Source of the DNA: Symbiodinium sp. CCMP2592
Lineage: Eukaryota; Sar; Dinophyceae; Suessiales; Symbiodiniaceae
Reading direction: 5' to 3'
Length of the DNA: 64,000 nt
Assembly (NCBI GenBank): GCA_905221615.1
Contig: CAJNDT010000611.1
Location: forward strand, 62,001-126,000
The notes beneath the pieces are model-generated. The model saw only the letters and a program-made list of their open reading frames with translations, made no database searches and had not been told where the DNA came from. How positions within the stretch are numbered: the stretch's first letter is position 1; each line of letters starts with the position of its first letter. This document shows positions 39,796 through 49,456 of this stretch, piece after piece. The position numbers and the translations under genes were made by a program.

Positions 39796-40677
39796 ATGGC
39801 ACCGAAACCGCAGGCCAAACCGGCAGCAGCGGGGAGGATCGGCCGGGTGAGGACTCCGAAGCGACGGCCTCGTAGAGTGCCGCCAACCGGTGTGAATGGC
39901 ATTGGTGAAGAAGGCGGTGGGGCGGAAGGCAGAGTGCCAGGGCCACCCAGGGGTCCGCCGCCGCCAACACCTGTGAATCAGCCACCTTTCCCAAGACCTC
40001 CCGCCCCTGCGCGACATGAGTTTGAGATTGCCCAAGCTGTGGCAGAAGCGGTGGACATTATGGAGACCCCGATCATGATCAACTTCGAGCCGGATGTGGT
40101 TACTGTTAGGGAGGGCCGCATTGTTCTGGTCACCCTTGAGAACTTGACCCCTGAAGAGATGCAACGTCGGCAGTTGGGACGGCGAATTTGTGCCATGTGT
40201 TTCAATGCTCCAGACAACCCCCCGCCACCAATAGTGCCGCCAAGGCCGATGCCTGAAAATGGCTATCCTGGCCCTAACAATAATGCCAACAGTGGAGCTA
40301 CTGAAGGCAGAGTGCCAGAAGGCAGAGTGCCGGAAGGCAGAGTGCCAGATGAGTTCGAAAGTGGAGTTCGTGGTCAAATGTTTTTTCGTTTGGAATCTCG
40401 CCCGGATGCCTGGTTGACTGTGCCAGCTCGTGCCGAAGGTGAGATTCACGCCTCAGACTCAGATGTGATTGAGGAAGGTGTTCGAGATGTTCGTCTTGGT
40501 GAGCTTGGAGGGCGGGGTCGTTTGGGTATTGATTATGGGCACATCTCAGAAGAAGACCCGGGCTGGAGTCAGCGCGGCTCAGCGGATGATGGAGCCCCCT
40601 CAGATGTGATGGAGGAAGGTGAGGAGTCCGACTCTGATGCTTCTTCCACTAATGCTGTTTGTCAGATGGAAGACTGA
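39796..40677 (+). CDS. Pro-rich acidic-tailed protein
   Basis: The ORF of 293 residues starts MAPKPQAKPAAAGRIGRVRT with a good context (CACCATGGC). Order: a basic N-terminus; a Pro-rich region with one repeat copy (39928, GRVP); a globular core (residues 75-140, HEFEIAQAVAEAVDIMETPI); a short CAMC motif; three tandem repeat copies (40306, 40321, 40336, read EGRVP three times); and a Ser/Asp/Glu-rich tail. It needs no intron. Not recognised; it may be a gag-like or nucleic-acid-binding protein given its company, but this is a guess. Confidence 0.6.
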   Translation: MAPKPQAKPAAAGRIGRVRTPKRRPRRVPPTGVNGIGEEGGGAEGRVPGPPRGPPPPTPVNQPPFPRPPAPARHEFEIAQAVAEAVDIMETPIMINFEPDVVTVREGRIVLVTLENLTPEEMQRRQLGRRICAMCFNAPDNPPPPIVPPRPMPENGYPGPNNNANSGATEGRVPEGRVPEGRVPDEFESGVRGQMFFRLESRPDAWLTVPARAEGEIHASDSDVIEEGVRDVRLGELGGRGRLGIDYGHISEEDPGWSQRGSADDGAPSDVMEEGEESDSDASSTNAVCQMED

Positions 40678-41064
40678 TTATTTTAGCTCACCAGCAAAGA
40701 CTGCATAGAAGGCAGAGTGCCAGTGCAGAATCTGCCTGACAAGTGGCTGCCACCTCGGTGGTCTCGCAATCGTCGAGTGATATGGATGGACTGCTGTGTG
40801 CGGTACCAGAAAACCGAGAATCGAGTGAGGGTCTGGCAGTGCTGTATTTGATTGCTTGAGCATGAAGTCATGGTCTGCAACAACTATGCCACATGTGAAT
40901 TTCAACGAGTGATTGCATCATGTCTGTCTCATCCTTGTGTTGTGATGGATCAATCGACTCACAAGTGTGTCCACTGCTGAATGTGCTGGTTCACAATTAC
41001 GTTGTTAATTCGAACACCCTTGAGGTTAAGGTGTTACACTTTCTTGCGGATAGGACAGAGTGCC
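40678..41064 (+). other. spacer before the methyltransferase-like ORF
   Basis: A repeat copy (40711) and a variant (41054, GACAGAGTGCC) that directly precedes the next start codon lie here. No coding ORF is supported, though an open frame runs back from the next gene to 40981. Confidence 0.6.
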
Positions 41065-42138
41065 ATGGACAATGCAATGTCGAGTGCCATGTCTGCAGCA
41101 GCAGATGACCCGACTGAAACAAGAAGAAGACTGTTAGCAGACATTCGGCGGCAGTTTGATGCAAACATCGCACTGGAGAAGAGATTCTTGGCCATTTCGA
41201 GAGGACAGGATGTTCTGCGCCTTTGCGAAGTTGACCCGTCGCTTCTGGCGTTCCATAATGAAGGTCCTTATGAAGTTCTGCCTGAGTGCAACTATGATGT
41301 GATTCTTGAAGCCAGTGGGTTTTCCTGGATGATATCAATCTGGCAACAAATGTTATCAGAAACTTTTCCCATCATGACTTCGTGGCCATGGAAGAAACAG
41401 ATGAGATTCCTCATCAACTTTTGTCATTGCAAGCGGAACATAAGGCAGAGTGCCAGGTTCCACTTCCTGGAGATCTTTGCAGGGCAGGGCAACCTCAGTC
41501 GGGAGATGCTCCGTGCTGGCTGGCAGGGGCTAGCCTTGGACATCAGGTACGGCACAGATCATGATATTCTTTCTGTGAGAGGACTTCGCCTGGCTGTCAA
41601 TGCTGTGTGTCAAACACACAAACACGGCCTGGTGTGGTTTGGGACTCCATGCTCTTCCTTCGTCCAACTCTGTAAATACAGTACTGGAAGGTCCATTGCC
41701 AATGACTGGATGGGAGAACCTGAGCGATCGCTGGCATGCCAAGAAGGCAATCGTTTCATGTATGTGACTCTGCTGTTGACTTTGCTCGCGGCTTTGAATG
41801 ACAACCGGTTTGTGATCGAGCAGCCTTGCTCCAGCATGCTGTTCGACATTCCACTCGTCGATCGTGTCATGGGAATGATCCAGGCTATGAAGGTCCAAAC
41901 CTATGGTGGTGCCTTCGGCCAGCCCATCCTGAAACCGCTTCAACTGTGGAGCAACTGTCAGCACATCAATGGTATGCGGCGCAGCTATCCTTCCGATGTC
42001 AGAGGAAGTGCTGGTTGCGTTGATCGAGATGGTGAGAAGTTCACCGGTCGTCCTGAAGATCTTCAGGTGTCAGAGGAGTACACCCCGGAGTTCGGCAAGG
42101 CTGTGGCCTTTCATATGATGAGGGATGTCCCAACATGA
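41065..42138 (+). CDS. cytosine-C5-methyltransferase-like protein
   Basis: The 357-residue ORF runs from ATG 41065 (GTGCCATGG context). Motif I is LEIFAGQGNLSREML (Phe138 onward; SAM binding). The PC motif is WFGTPCSSFV (Cys196, in the place of the catalytic PCQ cysteine). A motif VI-like stretch is RFVIEQPCSS (252-254, EQP where ENV is usual). The order I-IV-VI fits the C5-MTase fold, but the diverged motif VI leaves activity open. Diverged enzymes of this type, often linked to retrotransposons, are known in dinoflagellates. An in-frame repeat copy (41444, RQSA) lies just before motif I. No target-recognition domain was recognised. Confidence 0.7.
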   Translation: MDNAMSSAMSAAADDPTETRRRLLADIRRQFDANIALEKRFLAISRGQDVLRLCEVDPSLLAFHNEGPYEVLPECNYDVILEASGFSWMISIWQQMLSETFPIMTSWPWKKQMRFLINFCHCKRNIRQSARFHFLEIFAGQGNLSREMLRAGWQGLALDIRYGTDHDILSVRGLRLAVNAVCQTHKHGLVWFGTPCSSFVQLCKYSTGRSIANDWMGEPERSLACQEGNRFMYVTLLLTLLAALNDNRFVIEQPCSSMLFDIPLVDRVMGMIQAMKVQTYGGAFGQPILKPLQLWSNCQHINGMRRSYPSDVRGSAGCVDRDGEKFTGRPEDLQVSEEYTPEFGKAVAFHMMRDVPT

Positions 42139-42718
42139 ATGGTAGCTGAAGGCAGAGTGCCAATAAGGCAGAGTGCCATAATTCTCTAGAGTTAAATGAG
42201 CTTGCTTCATCTTTCGACATTCTGTCTTGTTGGTATTCTGCTTTCCAATGTTGGGACTGGGTTGAGCCCTGGACCCCGTCCGTTCCCGCCACGAGGTGCC
42301 GAGGAAAATCCTCGCCGCCTCGTGGAAGGATCTGAGTGATCCGAGCTGGTGCAGCTGTGCAATGAAAATGTAGAGAGCTTCAGTCACTCCGTGATCAGAT
42401 GTGTTTGTCGGTATTGTCTCAGTTCGTATGCTGCTGTCGTGCAGGTGGCCATGACCTGGCTGGTGTCTCGACCTCCAGTTGCAGGCATCGGTGGCCTGTG
42501 TTAATCATTCCATGTGGTTGTCAGTTCAGTGCCATCTGCGATAGTTTCCTGTCTCAAGTTCGAGTGACATGATGTGGATGCTGACATGTCATCGTGAGTC
42601 TTTGGGTTGATTTCTTAAGAATTCAATGTGTTGTGAACTGGGGCTTGTTACACAAGTGCAGGTGTGTGTCAGTATTTAGTAAGATTCAAGTACAGTGTTG
42701 CTTTGGAGGATTTCGGTG
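42139..42718 (+). other. spacer between methyltransferase-like and last island ORF
   Basis: Two repeat copies lie just after the stop (42151, 42167). The rest is unique, T/G-rich sequence without a supported ORF, perhaps 3' and 5' untranslated sequence. Confidence 0.6.
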
Positions 42719-43748
42719 ATGCTTCTGAAACTGTGGGTCATGCTATTGCTCCGTGATGGGCAATTGCTTAACTTGGAAAATGATGCAAAACTGCCAGCGA
42801 GAGCAGCTTGGCTCTCACATGGCGAACTGTGGTGGCGTCTGGACTTGTTTTTCGATGAGAGCAACAGGAACGGCTCAGAACGTCGACAGTACCACAAATG
42901 GTACAACTTCTTCAGTGATCTTCTCAGGAAGACCCCCTTGGCTGCGAACTGGTGGTCACATGTGCAAAGTCAAAAAGGCAGAGTGCCAAACCCTGATGCT
43001 GTACAGGAGGATGTGGCATCTTCCACAGCCTTGGCCCGATTCATGTTGCAAGCATCCTTCGACACAAGGACAGACGCCCACAGGGAATGGTACAAGAGAA
43101 AACTGAATGATGCTATGGTACGTGTGTGTGAAACTATCAGTGATGATCCTCTGGTCATGCAGTTGGATGAAGGCAGAGTGTCATGGTTTCTTCAATCAGC
43201 TGGGTTGGTGTCAGGCTTTGCCGCTTGGATGATGAAGTCGCTGGCAGGCAACACTTCCCGATCTTTGCGTCAGCTTTGGGAATCTATGTTCAATGCAAGG
43301 ACGCTGTCTTCATCTCTCCGAGATGAATCTGAAGGCAGAGTGCCACGAGATTGGGAGGAGGTTGAAACTAGCATCTACGACATCATCGCCTTTGCAACCA
43401 TGGCAAAAAAAACACAGAGCGCTTCAACCGTCGGGGCAGGCTCATGGATTTGCCAAGACAGTCTTGAATGCCTTCATGCACATACATGAGTGTCTGTCCG
43501 AGACATTGTCAGCCGGCCTCCAGGTGTATGTCATTGGGCACTACTTGAGTGTACATGATGCTGGTGTGCCTGTGACGTCTCGCAGGGCACTTCTGGGCAA
43601 GCGTGTTCCCTTGAAAAAGACTGTGGACATCAAAAGCATCTGGAAGTTGCTAGAGGGCGCTGCAAAAAGTGGGACCTCTTTGCGACAAGCCCTCATTCTC
43701 AAGAACCAGGACGAACGCAGCGACCTGCCTGGTTCCTTGGTGATTTGA
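42719..43748 (+). CDS. unknown protein, frame broken at an A-run
   Basis: The ORF starts MLLKLWVMLLLRDGQLLNLE and continues as a globular, Trp-rich sequence with in-frame repeat copies (42977, 43334) and a variant (43172). At an eight-A run (43405-43412) the coding signal moves to the frame that reads HGFAKTVLNAFMHIHECLSE and on to the TGA at 43746-43748. A run of seven A would keep one frame throughout (about 343 residues). Assembly or sequencing error is the simplest explanation. Not recognised. Confidence 0.55.
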
Positions 43749-43868
43749 TATGGAGTAGAATGTTGTTTTGTTAACCAGTTGTTTAAGATTAGTGAATTCT
43801 TTGTCACACATTCATTTGATGCCACGTACCCGCGCCACAGTCGAACTAAATTCGACTACCGCTCTTGC

Positions 43869-44015
43869 CATGGCCGACCCGACGTTCGGCTCTTGCGCCA
43901 AGCTGTTGGCCAAGTCCACCAGAAGGTAATGTCGGGGGCAGAAGTATCCGCTGCGAACTCTGGGATGGCACCACGACGACCACGACGTCCTGCTTCTTTG
44001 CGAGCAGAGGGCGAC
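43869..44015 (+). pseudogene. short ORF with an in-frame stop
   Basis: The frame reads MADPTFGSCAKLLAKSTRR, then TAA, then continues KYPLRTLGWHHDDHDVLLLC EQRAT in the same frame to another stop. The protein-like sequence on both sides of the stop suggests a broken gene or a readthrough; a 16-bp intron is not credible. Confidence 0.35.
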
Positions 44016-44229
44016 ATAAGCATAGCGCGGGCAAATGCTTGCAGCTGCTAGTGGTCGTTGAGAGCCTCATATCCCCATGGCAGAGCGGGGTGACCCCATA
44101 TCTCGGCCGAATGTGGGTGGCCTAAGTCTCCGGTCCGCATGACTGTCAGAGCACGTTCGTCTTTGCAAAGACGCCGGGGAGGCCGTTACAGAAAGGGATG
44201 CTTAAGTCAGGTTGTGCATTTAATATTTA

Positions 44230-44890
44230 TGAAAGGCAGAGTGCCAGTAAAACTTCTAAGGGTTCAGGGTTTAGTGGTTTGCTGCGCTGGCTGTTGATCA
44301 GAAAATCCTTGTCGATTCGCTTGCCGGCATGTGGAGGCATGTGTGTGGCCGCTACCCAGGACTCGCTGTGTCTCGCACAGGGCTCTGAGGGAAGAACGTA
44401 GTGCAGGGCAACTTATAGTCGCACACCATTAGCCGGGGTCACTTCCCTGAGGGTTCGCTAGTGCAGGGCAGCTTGTAGTTCACCCCGTTAGCCGGGTGTG
44501 GCGGGCCGCTGTTTGGGATTTTCGGGCTCTTGAGGCCAACGGGGATCTGCTGACCAGATCCCTATGACAGCAGGACACATGGGCTAACGTGCCTGCTGGG
44601 AGCCCCCCATTTATGTCTCTGCACGCTCTGGCTAGCCAGTAGTCAGTGCGAGATGATGACCCACTCGGGGGCAGCAGGGGAGGCTCTTGAACTGTTGATC
44701 GACCGAGTGCGCAACATGGAAGGCCGAATCGAGTGAGTAGTCATTAAGTGTCAGGTTGTGATCAAATTTATGAAAGGCAGAGTGCCAAAGGCAGAGTGCC
44801 AGTAAAACTTCTAAGGGTTTTTTAGTAGGGTTTAGTGGTTTGCTGTGCTTGCTTTTGATCATAAACGTCCTTGTCGATTCGCTTTCCCGA
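44230..44890 (+). repeat. direct repeat pair beside the scaffold gap
   Basis: 44230-44335 and 44771-44890 share a repeat copy followed by AGTAAAACTTCTAAGGGTT, TAGTGGTTTGCTG and CCTTGTCGATTCGCTT. Between them, AGTGCAGGGCARCTTRTAGT occurs twice (44400 and 44460), together with the hairpin at 44568-44598. Confidence 0.8.
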
Positions 44891-45079
44891 CCTAAACCTG
44901 AGCAGCGGGCTGGCCGAGGGGGCCCTAGAGACCTGCCAGGTTCCATCTTGTTGGCCGTGTTGGGGGCAGCGATCCATCCGGAGCTGAAAGCTTGGACACT
45001 GACGCCTGCGTGGCCTCGTGGCGGCCACCCTTGGGGCCAACTCCCCTACAGCCCGAGGGGTATGACAGCAGGGCGATGC

Positions 45080-45179
45080 NNNNNNNNNNNNNNNNNNNNN
45101 NNNNNNNNNNNNNNNNNNNNNNNNNNNNNNNNNNNNNNNNNNNNNNNNNNNNNNNNNNNNNNNNNNNNNNNNNNNNNNN
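45080..45179. other. assembly gap (100 N)
   Basis: Exactly 100 Ns, the conventional size for a gap of unknown length. The sequence before it (TATGACAGCAGGGCGATG) is the start of another copy of the island-end hairpin, so the gap fell in a repeat. Any ORF crossing it is meaningless. Confidence 0.99.
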
Positions 45180-46385
45180 GCGCTGGCCCAAGAGGGTTGA
45201 TATACTGGGTATATTGCAGAAGAGCGCAAGCGTAGAAGGATGACACTGGTCTACGGGGCCAACTCAATTCAGCCTGCAAGGCACGGGTGGCTTATCCCTG
45301 CTGCTGTCTGAAGAGGGGCGTCGACGTCAGAACAACTGAGACCAATTTCGGGTTTGGGCTTTGGGCCAACCCTAAACCCCTACTGCTACACCGACGTCCT
45401 TTCATGGCCTTGCCTTCGCGCTCGCAACTGGGACCACGACGCCTACACCCGCCAAAGCCTTCGATCAGGGAATCGTGCATGATTAAGATTGAGAGTGGCC
45501 TCAATGCAAGATCTAAGAGGTCTTGTTTTACGGCCTCCTGGGTCCAAAGAGCATGATATGTAAGACATTGGTCTATCTTGACACTTGACCCTTAGGGTGA
45601 GGTTTAGGATTGCAGAGATTCCGGGTTTGGGTTTAGTTCAGAGGTGCCGAGGCATGTCGTGAAGTTCGAAGCGGTAGGAAGCGTTTGCAAGAGTCAGCCG
45701 AGGAGCAATGCTAAAAGCTCTGGAGTTTAGGGCTTAGGGTTGTTTAGGGTATATTGTTTAAGGTTTAGAGATTGCGGCTGAGGGTTTATAAGGTTTAAGG
45801 TATGACCAACATTGCTTTATGTTCGATACCGCAGAATACAGGACTTCGCCGCCCTGCCCTACATTCCGCGACATTGGTAAGATCGAATGAAAGACTGCAG
45901 CCTCCTTTACAGGGATCCGAATGCCATCCTCACTTATTAAGAAACCTTGGGTCCTTCTTAGGGATCATTATGGATCCTAATATATTGGGGTTATAGGGCC
46001 AGGGTTTCTTAATCAGGTTCCTTCATTAGGGTCCCTTGTGCGCTGTAAAGGATATGGAGGTTTAAGGGTCGAGATCCTCCAGGGGCTATAGAGGTGGTCC
46101 CTGAAACCCTGCAGCCCCGTTTCCGGAACTCTTAACCACGGGGTCCTGGACTGAACCGATAACTTTGGAGCCTGCAGCCCTGTCTTGTCTCTGATGGGGT
46201 TGACAAGGGTTTGCGTGAAATTAAACCCCAAAGAACACTACTTGGCTGATTTCTGAGCCCCTCCTAAAAGATAGGCTTTTAGCCTCCTTATTATAGTTCA
46301 TATAGAAACCCACAAAGTTAAAGTCCTAAGAGCCAACCAGAAGAATGCCAAGACCACAAGAACCTTTACAGAACCCTGAGTTCAC
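45180..46385. other. sequence after the gap, no gene resolved
   Basis: A short GC-rich patch is followed by degenerate telomere-like words, a palindrome around 45950-46020 with AAGAAACCTTGGGT ends, and a copy of the element also seen at 6534-6620 (ATTATAGTTCATATAGAAACC at about 46290). Confidence 0.5.
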
Positions 46386-46460
46386 CTTGCGGAAGTTCCT
46401 TGCGTTGTAATCTCTGCGCTCTTGCAACTGCTGCTGCTCTGCGAAGGACTGCAGCGTCTC
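46386..46460 (-). CDS. unidentified minus-strand gene, exon
   Basis: The 75-bp exon reads ETLQSFAEQQQLQERRDYNA RNFRK. It lies between a GAAG acceptor at 46461 and a GTGAAC donor at 46385, in phase 0 at both ends. The Gln/Glu/Arg-rich sequence suggests a coiled coil. A palindromic element (about 46479-46595) begins 19 bp upstream of the acceptor. Confidence 0.6.
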
Positions 46461-47515
46461 CTTCGGAGCAAGTGTTCCCAAAGGGTCCTAAATGCCTATA
46501 TGGTATAAACTAGGGTTTCTAGTTTAGGGATTACTATTATGATTTGGGGAAGTATCCCCCATAACAGTACCTAGGACTCTTTGGGATTTACGGGGACTCT
46601 TTGGGGTTTAGGGTATGCGGTTTAACCCTGGGTCTCTGGTTACCTAAATAGGAGGTTATGGTGTGACCTATACTACCTGGGTAGCTGGAGGCCTACTCCG
46701 GATGAGGGTTTAAGGCTTATAGGGTTCAACGCCTACAAGGTTTAGGGTTTGGGGTCATGCACCTGTGGGCTTCCAAAGTACCAAATTGCTGCGGACGTCG
46801 GTTTAGTATAGTTCTGTGGGCTACCATGTGGGAGGAGGATATGGTCACTAGGTAGTTGGATCCTTGGGGTATGAGGCTATCTACGTTTGTTTAACGATAT
46901 CGGCATACCGGCAATGCTTTTGCTACCTCCCGTCTCATAGCAACTCTAAAAGCAGCCGACGAAACAAGCTAGCTTTCCTGAAGGCAACGTGACATTCATT
47001 GTGTCTCCTTTGTCTCAGGAGAGATGCATCCTACTGAAGAACTCCAATGTGGGAACTCGACAGGTGAATAGTTGGGATCTTGTACACCGAACGAATGCTG
47101 CCTCTGTGAGAGACTTTCAGAAGTTAAGGGACCCTGATCCCAAACCCCCAGAACCCTAAACCCTAAACCCTAAACCATACGAGCAGGACCGATACCATGA
47201 CACGGGCCCCTACAAAGGAGCCCCTCGTTCCAAACATGCGCGAGATGAAGGCCTACACAGCGCCAAGCAAGTCCTCAGAAAAGAAACTGCTCAACCCCGT
47301 AGAAAAACTCCAGCGTTGAAAAGCACCAGAAGACGTGAACATCTATTTCGACACATAAACCAACGAACAAGAATAAACAAACATATATATATATATATGT
47401 ATGTATATATATGTTATATATATATATATGTATATGTATATGTATGATTCTGAATATCTTAATTTTGAAGGCGGCTTAATTATTCAGTTAGGTAATCATG
47501 AAAGAGAGATAGAGA

Positions 47516-47552
<37 letters not shown>

Positions 47553-49346
47553 AGAGAAAGAGAGGGACCTAAAGCAAGACCAAGCCACCAGGTGCTGACT
47601 GCTCAGCGGGTTTCCAGATCGGTAACGCCTCGACAGAAAGGCCCGCGTACTAAATACTAACCATGAAGAAAGAGCCTTATTTACAGAACCCTCAACTTAG
47701 GTTTAGGGGTTGAGGGGGGCCCTGTAAAACCCTCAACTCTTGAAAAAAAAACTGCTGTGCCCATCCAGATGGCAGGCCCACCCTGCGGCTTCTTACAGGA
47801 ATTCTCGGATGAGAATCCGGAACCCTCAGCCGTAAATCCCGGCTGTACCCCGGAGCACTCCAAGTATCTTTGGGGTGAAAGCGCTTGGGGCTTATGGGGT
47901 TTACAGCAGAAGCCCAAAAGTTGGAAACCCAATAGCCTCAGTACTTAAGAGTAATGTATAGGGAATCCCAGCACTATTTGGCCTTAATCCGGTTTCCAAC
48001 TTTATGGGGTTTACTGTAGGATGGTTTAGGGCTGATTGGGTTTATAGGGTTCCCAGAGGGTCCAAGTACTCCCGATAATAGGACTTCAGGGCCTTTGCGG
48101 GTAGCAAAAACCATAAATAAGGACTACTTGGACCCATAAGGGTTGATCGTTTAGGGCTTACGTGGGCTAAGGTTTAGGAAATATATGACTTAGGGCCTCT
48201 ATATAGGGTTTAGGGATTACATAGGGTTTGGAACCCGAAAGCCTAATCCCTGAACCCAAACCCTAAACCCTAAACCCTAACCCTGAACCCAAACCCTAAA
48301 CCCAACCCTAAACCCTAAACCCTCAACCCAAACCCTAAACCCAAACCCTGAAGGCCAGCGATCCCCGCCTGGATCTCAGAGACCAAGCCGAGCCTGAGTT
48401 GAACAATTCATCTACAGGGAACTCCAGAAAGTTGGAATCCTACAAGGTAATCCCAAAAGGGAACTACTATGGAGCCTATGGGTAAGGCTTGGGATTTATG
48501 GCTTAAGTTTGGGGGTCTATAAGGAAATCCAGAAAGTTGGAATATGGTTTCAGGGTAGGATACCTTATAATTAATTTACCATAGAAAGGTTATGATAATC
48601 ATATTCCATCTTTCTGGCTTTTAGTCTAAAGTCTGGGGTGCGTGCTAGGGTTCAGGGGTTTAGAGTTTGTAGGGGTTTCGAGTCTAGGGGTTTAGAGTTT
48701 AGGGCGGTGTAGAGTTTAGGGGTTTAGGGTTTAGGGGTGCCGCCATCAAGTGTTGGTCGATCCCAACGACAAACTGCCAGACTGTAATCAAGAAAGCTAC
48801 GGGCTTTCCAACAGAAATTACAACTGTCATGACTCCAAGAGAACCCCGTTTAAACCCATCAGGGCTGCAACTCAAATGTTTGATGCACTGGAATGCCAAA
48901 CGCTGGCGAGGCACTGGCAACAGTTTCCGACGGGCTCGGTGGATGATCTGACGAAGAGCGCCAAAGCCGTTCAGCACTCCCGTGATGGATGCCAGCTGCC
49001 TTTGCCGTTTGCACTTTAAACTTGGGATTCCCTATCTAACCTTCACCCTTGTATTGTATTAAGCCCCCCCCCCCCCCCCCCGCCACGAAAACTGCCAACA
49101 ACACGAAGACCCCCTACCAGGTAGCCCCGCCAAATTCCCCAAACATCCTGCAGACTTTCGTGCATAAACTAAAGCCCGAAACGATAAACCCAGAACCCTT
49201 ACGGAAACCCTGAATACTATAGGGGCCTTAATAATTAGAATAGGGTTTTGGGAGTTCCTTATTATGATTATAGCATAATGGGCCACAAAACCCATCATGC
49301 AGAAGTCCGGACGAAATACATACGTATACATGTATGTATCTATGTG

Positions 49347-49379
<33 letters not shown>

Positions 49380-49456
49380 TCTTTCTTTCGGATGGCTTGT
49401 GTTCGGTGAACGCGCCACATGCACACAAATTCGGTGAGACGGAAATAAACTGGGAC
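46461..49456. other. repeat-rich interval with exon-like patches
   Basis: It contains a palindrome at 46479-46595, a (GA)n microsatellite (47506-47565), CCCTAAA runs (48250-48350) and F6 elements with CCAGAAAGTTGGAAT ends (48420-48620). A poly-C run sits at 49064-49081 and an F7 copy at 49217-49296. Patches at 47026-47071, 47180-47317, 47760-47880, 48365-48410 and 48750-49015 are open on one or both strands near splice consensus, but strand and gene are unclear. Confidence 0.5.

Larger units (their letters stand above)
25480..44800 (+). repeat. GGCAGAGTGCC interspersed near-palindrome family (48 exact copies)
   Basis: Exact plus-strand copies start at 25480, 25747, 26473, 26588, 27468, 27916, 28596, 28818, 28836, 29633, 29830, 30648, 30665, 30679, 30767, 30783, 31663, 31744, 31772, 32136, 32648, 32669, 33170, 33884, 34576, 35587, 35620, 35679, 35695, 36398, 37120, 37219, 37345, 38328, 39928, 40306, 40321, 40336, 40711, 41444, 42151, 42167, 42977, 43334, 44235, 44776 and 44790. 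One minus copy is at 39387. One-base variants lie at 31688, 31716, 33622, 36147, 37321, 41054 and 43172, and looser ones at 27354, 38439 and 39609. The wider consensus is AAGGCAGAGTGCCA. GGCA and TGCC can pair around a GAG loop. Confidence 0.97.

Noticed and set aside
44822..45279. ORFs spanning the N run
   Set aside because: They cross an assembly gap of unknown length.
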